From contig NZ_BCQP01000001.1 in NCBI RefSeq assembly GCF_001552135.1, positions 1 through 64,000 on the forward strand: a DNA stretch of 64,000 nt. Reading direction: 5' to 3'. Shown here in pieces: positions 27,522 to 38,526 of this stretch. Position 1 is the first letter of the stretch; each line of letters opens with the position of its first letter. Origin of the DNA: Actinomadura chibensis NBRC 106107. Lineage in GTDB: Bacteria; Actinomycetota; Actinomycetes; Streptosporangiales; Streptosporangiaceae. Under the pieces are notes generated by a model. That model was not told the origin of the DNA and did no database searches. It was given only the letters and a program-made list of their open reading frames with translations. A program made the translations under genes and the position numbers.

Positions 27522-28526
27522 GTGACCACGACCTACCCCTGGGGACCCGGGACGGCGACCGGGATCGGGTCGTACCCGGGCGACGACCCGGCCGAGGCGC
27601 TGCGGATCGTCCTCGGCGAGACGCCCGAGCTGCCGCACCTGCCCGAGCTGCCCGCGCGCGGCCCCGGCGCCGACCTCACCGGCCGGACCGCCGGGCTGCT
27701 CGTCGACATGCCCGTCCACCTGGAGCCGTCCGGGTGGCGGTTCTCCGACCGGCCGGGCCGCGACACGCTGCGCTCGCGCGACCACCTCGCCCGCGACCTG
27801 GACGTCCTGGAGGAGGTCGCGGGCGGCCACGACGGCCCGTTCAAGATCCAGGTGTGCGGGCCGTGGACGCTCGCCGCGACGATCGAGCTGCGGCACGGCG
27901 ACCGGGCGCTGAAGGACGCGGGCGCCGTCCGCGACCTCGCCGCCTCGCTCGCCGAGGGCGTCGCGGCGCACGTCGCGGACGTGCGGCGGCGGCTGCCCGC
28001 GGCGGAGGTCCTGCTGCAGCTGGACGAGCCGGGCCTGCCCGCCGCGCTCGCCGGGACGGTCCCGACCGCGAGCGGCTTCTCCCGGCTGCGCGCCATCGAG
28101 GAGGCCGTCGCCGAGGAGACGCTCCGCTCCGTGATCGACGCGGCGGGCGTGTTCACGGTCGTGCACTGCTGCGCCAGGGACGTCCCGTACGCGCTGCTGC
28201 GCGGCGCGGGCGCGAAGGCCGTCTCGGTCGACCTGCGGCGCGTCCCGAAGCGCGACGACGACGCGGTGGGGGAGGCGATCGACACGGGCACGGCCCTGTT
28301 CCTCGGCGCGGTGCCCGCGACCGACGCCGCCCTGCCCGCGCTCCAGGCGACCGCGGAGCCGGTGAGGGAGCTGTGGCGGCGGCTCGGCTTCCCGGCCGCG
28401 CAACTGGCCCGGCAGGTGGTGATCACCCCGGCGTGCGGGATGGCGGGGGCGTCCCCGCGGTACGTGCGCGAGGCCCTGAAACGGTGCCGCGACACCGCCC
28501 GGATGATCTACGAGGCCGCCGACTGA
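27522..28526 (+). CDS. MetE C-terminal-like (core cobalamin-independent methionine synthase family)
   Basis: 334-residue protein corresponding to the catalytic C-terminal barrel of MetE, lacking the N-terminal domain. Zinc ligands are present: HCC near residue 213-215 (VVHCCARDVP) and the later Cys in TPACGMAG near 305; GIGSYPGDDPAEAL at the start and LLQLDEPGLPAAL near 168 fit the family. Stand-alone MetE cores can use methylcobalamin or a corrinoid protein as methyl donor in other organisms; whether this one does is not readable. GTG at 27522 lies eight bases after a TAGGGT box; GTG at 27513 is the longer alternative. Confidence 0.82.
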   Translation: MTTTYPWGPGTATGIGSYPGDDPAEALRIVLGETPELPHLPELPARGPGADLTGRTAGLLVDMPVHLEPSGWRFSDRPGRDTLRSRDHLARDLDVLEEVAGGHDGPFKIQVCGPWTLAATIELRHGDRALKDAGAVRDLAASLAEGVAAHVADVRRRLPAAEVLLQLDEPGLPAALAGTVPTASGFSRLRAIEEAVAEETLRSVIDAAGVFTVVHCCARDVPYALLRGAGAKAVSVDLRRVPKRDDDAVGEAIDTGTALFLGAVPATDAALPALQATAEPVRELWRRLGFPAAQLARQVVITPACGMAGASPRYVREALKRCRDTARMIYEAAD

Positions 28527-30746
<2,220 letters not shown>

Positions 30747-31002
30747 CGCGGTGTGGTCGCGGGGGGTTTCACCAGGTTTGCGTTACTCAGGGGTACACTT
30801 CCACTACCGAACGGTGAGCGGCCGGTACGGAATGGGCATAACGCAACGTACCCAAACGGTTTCGCGAAGTTGAGCAAAGGCCGTACCCTCCCACTCATCA
30901 CGACCTACACCTGAATCTCCGGACGTAACACCCGGGGGGCGTCCCCCGAGGTCGGGGACGCCCGGTGCCGGGGGACGACCCCCCAACCCCCCCGAGGATG
31001 TG
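30747..31002 (+). repeat. intergenic region with REP-like hairpin element
   Basis: 256 bases before the GGDEF-EAL gene. 30937-30946 (GGGCGTCCCC) and 30954-30963 form a perfect 10-bp stem with a seven-base loop, followed by a C-rich run whose core CGACCCCCCA (30977-30986) also occurs at 8021-8030 in the helicase gene. Upstream is a more AT-rich stretch (30770-30900) that probably holds the promoter, but no convincing -35/-10 pair. Confidence 0.5.
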
Positions 31003-33201
31003 ATGAAGGACCCGAACAACACGCGGAACACGGCGCCACGCCGGGGGTCCCCGTTGTGGATCTACTTCGTCGTGGTCGTCCTGCTCGGCGTCGCCGTCTG
31101 CGCCCTCGCGTTCTCCGGGGTGACCGGCGCCGACCTCGACGCGCTCGTCCGCTCGCCGGTGTTCTGGATCCTCGGCTGCTTCATCATCTTCGGCGAGCTG
31201 CGCCCGATCATCACGCCCGGGTCCACCGAGAACAACGGCGCGACCATGTCCACCACGTTCTCGTTCGCCGCGCTCCTGTACGCCGGGCTGCCGATCGCCG
31301 CCGCGCTGCAGGGCGTCGCCGTGATCACCTGCGGCGTCTTCCGCGGCCGCAGCCCGCACCGCATCGCGTTCAACGCCGCGCAGTACACGCTCAGCCTGGG
31401 CGCGGCGCAGCTCGTCCTCGCGCTGTTCGGCGACCTCGCGACGCCCACCGACCGGTGGGTCCCGGACGGCGCCGACCTCCCCGCCGTCGCCCTCGCCGGG
31501 ACCGTCTACTTCCTCTGCAACGACACCCTCGTCGGCTCCGCCGTCGCCCTGCACGAGCGGGTCTCGCTGCTCAAGGCCCTCCGCTGGGACCTCGGGTACC
31601 AGGTCCTCGTCCATCTGGCGCTGCTCGGGCTCGCGCCGCTGATGGTGATCGCCATGGATCGGTCCGCGGTGTTCGTGCCGCTGATCGTCCTGCCGTTCAT
31701 CGCCGTGTACCTGAACGCGTCGGTGTCCGTCCGGCGCGAGCACCAGGCCCTGCACGACGGGCTGACCGGGCTCCCGAACCGCAAGCTGCTCATCACGCGG
31801 ACCGACGAGGCGCTCGCCGAGGCCCGCGCCGCCGAGAAGCGTGAGACGGAGAAGCGCGAGGCCGAGCGGCGGGGCGCCGACCGGCCGGGGAGACGCTGGA
31901 GACCCTGGGCGGGGGAGCGGGGCGCCGGGATGCGCGGGCCGCGCGCCGGCCTCGCCGCCCGCCGCCGCAGGGCCGCCGACCCGCCGACGCACCGCGCCGG
32001 GCTGTTCCTGCTCGACCTCGACCGGTTCAAGGAGGTCAACGACACGCTCGGGCACCCCACCGGGGACCGGCTCCTCCAGCTCGTCGCGCACCGGCTGACG
32101 CACAGCGTCCGGCCGGGCGACCTCGTCGCGCGGCTCGGCGGCGACGAGTTCGCGGTGCTGCTGCCGTCCGTCCGGGACGAGGCCGCCGCCCGCGAGGTCG
32201 CCGCCCGGCTGCGCGCCGCGCTCAGCGAGCCCGTCCGGCTGGACGGCATGTCGTTCGACCTGGAGGCGAGCGTCGGCATCGCGCTGTTCCCCGACCACGC
32301 GCCCGACTTCGAGCTGCTGCTCCAGCGCGCCGACGTCGCCATGTACCACGCCAAGGAGACCCGCTCCGGCGTCGAGATCTACACCTCCGGCAAGGACCGC
32401 AACTCCCCGGCCCGGCTCAGCATGCTCGGCGACCTGCGCCGCGCCCTCGACCGCTCCGAGCTCGAACTGTTCTACCAGCCGAAGGTGTCGCTGCGGGACG
32501 GCCAGCTCGTCGGCATGGAGGCGCTGCTGCGCTGGCGGCACCCGGTGGACGGCGTCCTCGAACCCGCGGAGTTCCTGTCGGTCGCCGAGCAGACCTACCT
32601 GATGCGCTCGATCACCCACCACGTCGTCGAGGCCGCGCTCACGCAGGCCGCCGCCTGGTGGCGGGAGGACCTCACCGTCCAGGTCGCCGTGAACGCCTCC
32701 GGCCGCGACCTGCTCGACACCGGCCTCACCGAGACGATCGAGGAGGGCCTGCTCGCCCGCGGCCTGCCCGCCGCCGCCCTCCAACTAGAGATCACTGAGC
32801 GCATCCTGATGAACGAGCCCGCCTACGCGTCCGACACCGTCGGCGCGCTCGCGGAGCTCGGCATCCCGCTCAGCCTGGACGACTTCGGCACCGGCTACTC
32901 CTCGCTCGTCCGGCTGAACCGGCTCCCGGTCGAGGAGATCAAGATCGACTCCTCGTTCGTCGGGCGGCTCGCCGACTCGCCCGAGGACGCGGTGATCGTC
33001 CGCTCGATCGTCGACCTCGTCCGCACCCTCGGCCTGCGCTCGGTCGCCGAGGGCGTCGAGGACCCGGTCACCGCGCGGCTGCTCCGCGAGATGGGCTGCG
33101 ACGCGGCGCAGGGCTGGCACTTCGGCCGGCCGATGGACGCCGACACCGCCACCGACTGGCTCCGCCGCCACATGCAGCGGGCCCCCGAGCCCGCCGCCTG
33201 A
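31003..33201 (+). CDS. membrane GGDEF-EAL c-di-GMP turnover protein
   Basis: 732 residues: about six N-terminal membrane helices (18-240), GGDEF domain (about 250-445) and EAL domain (about 465-725). GGDEF is intact (RLGGDEFAVLL), with DGLTGLPNRK before it; EAL residues are intact (YQPKVSLRDGQLVGMEALLR, LEITERILMN, DDFGTGYSSL, EIKIDSSFVGRL, EGVED). Both activities are possible; many such proteins are mainly phosphodiesterases. Unusual: about 55 Arg/Glu-rich residues (AEKRETEKREAERRGADRPG onward) interrupt the GGDEF domain between its first helix and the HRAGLFLLDLDRFK strand. ATG at 31003 follows GAGG; GTG at 31000 is an alternative. Confidence 0.92.
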   Translation: MKDPNNTRNTAPRRGSPLWIYFVVVVLLGVAVCALAFSGVTGADLDALVRSPVFWILGCFIIFGELRPIITPGSTENNGATMSTTFSFAALLYAGLPIAAALQGVAVITCGVFRGRSPHRIAFNAAQYTLSLGAAQLVLALFGDLATPTDRWVPDGADLPAVALAGTVYFLCNDTLVGSAVALHERVSLLKALRWDLGYQVLVHLALLGLAPLMVIAMDRSAVFVPLIVLPFIAVYLNASVSVRREHQALHDGLTGLPNRKLLITRTDEALAEARAAEKRETEKREAERRGADRPGRRWRPWAGERGAGMRGPRAGLAARRRRAADPPTHRAGLFLLDLDRFKEVNDTLGHPTGDRLLQLVAHRLTHSVRPGDLVARLGGDEFAVLLPSVRDEAAAREVAARLRAALSEPVRLDGMSFDLEASVGIALFPDHAPDFELLLQRADVAMYHAKETRSGVEIYTSGKDRNSPARLSMLGDLRRALDRSELELFYQPKVSLRDGQLVGMEALLRWRHPVDGVLEPAEFLSVAEQTYLMRSITHHVVEAALTQAAAWWREDLTVQVAVNASGRDLLDTGLTETIEEGLLARGLPAAALQLEITERILMNEPAYASDTVGALAELGIPLSLDDFGTGYSSLVRLNRLPVEEIKIDSSFVGRLADSPEDAVIVRSIVDLVRTLGLRSVAEGVEDPVTARLLREMGCDAAQGWHFGRPMDADTATDWLRRHMQRAPEPAA

Positions 33202-33209
33202 CCCGAGGG

Positions 33210-33229
33210 GCCGCCCTAGTAGGGGCGGC
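33210..33229. terminator. bidirectional terminator hairpin
   Basis: GCCGCCC-tagtag-GGGCGGC between the convergent GGDEF-EAL gene and the small membrane protein; it overlaps the TAG stop of the latter. No T run, which is usual in this GC-rich genome. Confidence 0.5.
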
Positions 33230-33461
33230 GGTGGGTGTACTCGTCCTCGTAGTAGTACTCGTCGCGCGGGGGAGGCGGCCGGCGGTCGACCGCGCGGCGC
33301 GCCGAGGCGATGCGGACGACGCCGATGACGAGGCCGATCAGGCCGCCGAGCATCAGGATCAGGCCGACCAGCCGGATGTCGACACCGCTGAGGTCGACGT
33401 CGACCGCATAGGCCAGGATCGCGCCGATGATGATGAGGGCGATGCTGCCGCCGATGGTCAC
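33216..33461 (-). CDS. small membrane protein (DUF6458-like)
   Basis: 81-residue protein with two membrane helices (VTIGGSIALIIIGAILAYAV and VGLILMLGGLIGLVIGVVRI) and a charged tail rich in Arg, Pro, Tyr and Glu (RPPPPRDEYYYEDEYTHRRP). This is the plan of the small actinobacterial DUF6458 proteins. The GTG at 33461 is chosen because AGGAGGG precedes it and VTIGGSI is the usual start. Function unknown. It converges on the GGDEF-EAL gene and is divergent from gatC. Confidence 0.8.
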   Translation of the reverse strand: MTIGGSIALIIIGAILAYAVDVDLSGVDIRLVGLILMLGGLIGLVIGVVRIASARRAVDRRPPPPRDEYYYEDEYTHRRPY

Positions 33462-33624
33462 GGCGACCCTCCTCTCGTCCCGGGGGTGAACGAGGGGAAT
33501 GGTTCCCGCCACCAGGATCTGAAACGGCGCGCCGGGCGGGGGGCCGGTAAACCGGTCGGGCGGAACCGGGCGCGGCCAATAGGATGGCCCCTGAACCCAA
33601 CTCATCCCAGGAACGGTTTCTCTC

Positions 33625-33924
33625 ATGTCCGCCATCACCCGCGACGAGGTGTCGCATCTCGCCCGCCTGTCCAGGCTGGCGCTCGGCGACGACGAGCTCG
33701 ACCACCTCGCCGCCCAGCTCGACCAGATCATCTCCGCGGTCGCGCGGGTGCAGGAGGTCGCGGCGCAGGACATCCCGCCCACCTCGCACGCGCTCCCGCT
33801 GACCAACGTCTACCGGACGGACGAGCTGCGACAGTGCCTCACCCCCGAGCAGGCCCTCGCCGGCGCGCCCGCCGCCGAGGAGCAGCGGTTCCGCGTCCCG
33901 CGGATCCTGGACGAGGAGGCGTGA
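33625..33924 (+). CDS. gatC: aspartyl/glutamyl-tRNA amidotransferase subunit C
   Basis: 99-residue GatC, the belt subunit of the amidotransferase that turns Glu-tRNA(Gln) and Asp-tRNA(Asn) into Gln- and Asn-t[37 protein letters not shown], and PRILDEEA at the end are the family pattern. AGGAAC precedes the ATG and a TAGGAT box lies at 33580-33585. First gene of gatCAB; gap to gatA is three bases. Confidence 0.96.
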   Translation: MSAITRDEVSHLARLSRLALGDDELDHLAAQLDQIISAVARVQEVAAQDIPPTSHALPLTNVYRTDELRQCLTPEQALAGAPAAEEQRFRVPRILDEEA

Positions 33925-33927
33925 CGG

Positions 33928-35417
<1,490 letters not shown>

Positions 35418-35421
<4 letters not shown>

Positions 35422-36920
35422 GCACTCCGACGCTGATGGACTACGACGAGGCGCTCGCGCGGTTCGAGCCGGTGCTCGGGATCGAGACGCACATCGAGCT
35501 GGGCACCGCGTCCAAGATGTTCTGCGGCTGCCCGACGGGGTTCGGGGCCGAGCCGAACACGCAGGTGTGCCCGGTGTGCCTCGGGCTGCCGGGGTCGCTG
35601 CCGGTCACCAACCGCGCCGCGATCGAGGGCATCATCAAGATCGGCCTCGCGCTGAACTGCGAGATCGTCGAGTGGTGCAGGTTCGCCCGGAAGAACTACT
35701 TCTATCCGGACATGCCGAAGAACTTCCAGATCTCCCAGTACGACGAGCCGCTCTGCGTGGACGGCCACCTGGACGTCGAGGTCGACGGCGACACGTACCG
35801 GATCGAGATCGAGCGCGTCCACATGGAGGAGGACACCGGCAAGTCCCTGCACGTCGGCGGCGCCACCGGGCGCATCCACGGCGCCGAGTACTCGCTGGTC
35901 GACTACAACCGGGCGGGCATCCCGCTGGTCGAGATCGTGACGAAGCCGATCGTCGCGACCGGCGACAAGGCGCCGCTCGTCGCCCGCGCGTACGCGACGG
36001 AGCTGCGCGAGCTCGTCCGGTCCCTCGGGGTGTCGGACGTGCGCATGGAGCAGGGCTCGATGCGCTGCGACGTGAACGTGTCGCTGATGCCGCGCGGCGC
36101 GTCCGAGTGGGGCACGCGCTCGGAGACGAAGAACGTCAACTCGCTGCGGTCGGTGGAGCGGGCGGTCCGGTCGGAGATCGAGCGGCAGGCGGGCGTGCTG
36201 TCCGCCGGGGGCCGGGTGGTCCAGGAGACCCGCCACTTCCACGAGGACACCGGCCGCACCACGAGCGGGCGCAGCAAGGAGGAGGCGCAGGACTACCGCT
36301 ACTTCCCCGAGCCCGACCTGGTGCCGATGGCGCCGTCCCGGGAGTGGGTGGACGAGCTGCGCGCGTCGCTGCCGGAGCTCCCGGCCGCGCGCCGCCGCCG
36401 CATCCAGCGGGAGTGGAAGCTGTCCGACCTGGAGCTGCGGGACGTCGTCAACGCGGGCGCCGTCGACCTCATCGAGGCCACCGTCGCGCGGGGCGCCGAC
36501 GCCGGGGCCGCGCGCAAGTGGTGGATGAACGAGCTGTCCCGCCGCGCGACCGAGCAGGGCGTCGAGCTGGCCGACCTGCCGATCACGCCGGAGCAGGTCG
36601 CCCGCGTCCAGGCGATGATCACCGCCGGGGAGCTGAACGACAAGCTGGCCCGCAAGGTGTTCGAGGGCGTCCTCGCGGGCGAGGGCGGGCCGGACGAGGT
36701 CGTCGCCGCCCGCGGGCTCAAGGTCGTCAGCGACGAGGGCGAGCTGGCCTCGGTCGTCGACCAGGTGATCGCCGACAACGCGGCCGTGGCCGACAAGGTC
36801 CGCGCGGGCAAGGTCGCCGCGGCGGGCGCGCTGGTCGGCGCGGTCATGAAGGCGACCCGGGGGCAGGCCGACGCCGGGCGCGCGCGCGAGCTGATCCTGG
36901 AGAAGCTCGGCGCGTCCTGA
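35418..36920 (+). CDS. gatB: aspartyl/glutamyl-tRNA amidotransferase subunit B
   Basis: 500-residue kinase-like subunit that activates the aminoacyl-t[23 protein letters not shown] near residue 20-40, zinc-site Cys in FCGC and [15 protein letters not shown], the motif [20 protein letters not shown] near 95, [11 protein letters not shown] near 140 and the tRNA-binding C-terminal YqeY-like domain. GTG at 35418 overlaps the gatA stop (GTGA). A strong bidirectional hairpin follows. Completes gatCAB, implying that this organism makes Gln- and/or Asn-tRNA by the indirect route. Confidence 0.97.
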
Positions 36921-36926
36921 CCTCCG

Positions 36927-36963
36927 CCGTCCGCTGGCGCCGCGCTCCGGCGTCAGCGGACGG
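36927..36963. terminator. bidirectional terminator between gatB and the sugar dehydrogenase
   Basis: CCGTCCGCTG (36927-36936) pairs perfectly with CAGCGGACGG (36954-36963); the stem extends inward by GCGCC/GGCGT with one G-T pair. It begins seven bases after the gatB stop and overlaps the stop codon of the convergent gene. Confidence 0.75.
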
Positions 36964-38080
36964 GGACGCTGACGATGCGGTCGTCGTCCTTGGCGGGGTC
37001 GCCGCGTCCGTCCCGGTTGCTCGTGGTGATCCACAGCGTGCCGCCGGGGGCGGCGACGACGGCCCGGAGGCGTCCGTACACGGACTCGAAGTGCGCGACG
37101 GGCCGCCCCGCCCTGCCGTTGTGGAGGGGCACCTGCCAGAGGCGCCGTCCGGCGAGCGCGGCGGCCCACAGCGACCCGTCCGCGTAGGCGAGGCCGGACG
37201 GCGACGCCTCGTCCGTCGACCAGGTCAGCAGCGGGTCGGTGAAGCCCTTCCGGTGGCCGACGCCCTCCACCTCGGGCCAGCCGTAGTTCTTGCCCTTCTC
37301 GATCCGGTTGATCTCGTCGAAGGTGTTCTGGCCGAACTCGGTGGCGAACATGCGGCCCTGGTCGTCCCAGGCGATGCCCTGGACGTTGCGGTGCCCGTAC
37401 GTCCAGACGCGGTTGCCGAACGGGTTGCCGGGGGCGGGCTTCCCGTCGGGCGTGACGCGCAGGATCTTGCCGCCGAGGGAGTTCTTGTCCTGCGCGAGGG
37501 GGCCGTCCCCGGTCTCGCCGGTCGTGATGTAGAGCATCTTGTCGGGGCCGAACTGGAGGCGCCCGCCGTTGTGGTTGGGCCCCTTCGGGATGCCGGTGAC
37601 GATCGGCTGCGGCGCGCCGAGCGACCCGTCGAGGGTGGCGCGGACGACACGGTTGTCGGACGCGGAGGTGAAGTACAGATAGACGAGGTGGTCGGTGGCG
37701 TAGGACGGCGACACGGCGACGCCCAGCAGACCTCCCTCGCCTTCCGGCTGCACTCCTGGCACCTTCCCGATCCGCTGCCGTTGCCCGGACGGCGACACCC
37801 GCAGCAGGTCCGCGGTGTCGCGCTCGGTGACCAGCGCGTCGCCGCCGGGCAGGAACGCGACGGCCCACGGCACCGCCAGCCCGGACGCGATGACGCGCGC
37901 CCCGCCCGGGTTCGCGGACGGGGACGGCGTCCCGGCCGTGGCGGGCGGCGGGGTGCTCGCCTCGCCGCCGCCGGAGCCCGAGGAGCCGCCCGAGGAGCAG
38001 GCCGCGGCGGAGGCGGCGAGGAGCAGCGCGGCCGCGGCGAGGACGATCGTCTGCTGTCGCATGATCGTATGCTTGCGCAT
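36953..38080 (-). CDS. PQQ-dependent sugar dehydrogenase-type lipoprotein
   Basis: 375-residue exported six-bladed beta-propeller of the GSDH (soluble glucose/sorbosone dehydrogenase, YliI) family. A signal peptide (IVLAAAALLLAASAAACSSG) with a plausible lipobox AAAC makes it a lipoprotein, followed by a Ser/Gly/Pro linker. Family motifs: LAVPWAVAFLPGGDALVTER near residue 68, GLLGVAVSPSYATDHLVYLY near 118, GPNHNGGRLQFGPDKMLYIT near 166, NPFGNRVWTYGHRNVQGIAW near 218. The His, Lys and Arg of the PQQ/Ca site appear kept. It oxidises an aldose or similar outside the membrane; substrate unknown. The longer start MRKHTIMRQQ is given; the internal ATG is as likely. Confidence 0.88.
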   Translation of the reverse strand: MRKHTIMRQQTIVLAAAALLLAASAAACSSGGSSGSGGGEASTPPPATAGTPSPSANPGGARVIASGLAVPWAVAFLPGGDALVTERDTADLLRVSPSGQRQRIGKVPGVQPEGEGGLLGVAVSPSYATDHLVYLYFTSASDNRVVRATLDGSLGAPQPIVTGIPKGPNHNGGRLQFGPDKMLYITTGETGDGPLAQDKNSLGGKILRVTPDGKPAPGNPFGNRVWTYGHRNVQGIAWDDQGRMFATEFGQNTFDEINRIEKGKNYGWPEVEGVGHRKGFTDPLLTWSTDEASPSGLAYADGSLWAAALAGRRLWQVPLHNGRAGRPVAHFESVYGRLRAVVAAPGGTLWITTSNRDGRGDPAKDDDRIVSVPVR

Positions 38081-38526
38081 GGGTGCCTCCGGAGGAAGCG
38101 CGGACCGTGCGCGTCCGGCGGTTCCGGCCCGTGGCGCGGCTCCCGAACGCGGTCACACAGGGTGATCTCGGGCAGGTCGGATCATGAGGGACGTTCCGGT
38201 TTCGGTCGTCCCAAACCGTGATCCGACTAGGGCGTTCGTCGCCGGGAGGACGCCCAGCCTCAATCGCTCCGTGACCTACCGAACGTACATTGAGCGTCAC
38301 GGTGATCCCGTAGTGCAGCAACCAATGCAGCAACGTCGCTGATCTCCGGCGGGCGAGGCGGACGCGCTCGCAGGCCGGTCCGCGCGGACTCCGCGCGGGG
38401 CACGATTCATGGCCTCCCGCCCGTTATCCGGGCGGGACGAGTGGTTTGAAGACCCACCATCTCCCCTGGCGCGGCGCTGCGCCTCCAGGGACCGACGCCC
38501 ACCGGGGCGGGAAGGGGCACGGCGCG
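38081..38526 (+). other. 446-base intergenic region with several hairpins
   Basis: Promoters of the lipoprotein gene (leftward) and the second GGDEF-EAL gene (rightward) must lie here. Seen: a CCGTGAC/GTCACGG pair at 38269-38275 and 38296-38302; TGCAGCAAC twice, at 38314-38322 and 38326-38334 (12-base period); hairpin CCCGCCCG-ttatc-CGGGCGGG at 38416-38436; and a stem CCCTGGCGC (38464-38472) with 38479-38490 just before the gene. The last two would be in the 5' leader of the GGDEF-EAL mRNA. Confidence 0.5.

Noticed and set aside
38400..38526. c-di-GMP riboswitch in the leader of the second GGDEF-EAL gene
   Set aside because: Hairpins are present but neither the GEMM-I core (conserved purine runs and tetraloop) nor GEMM-II features can be found.
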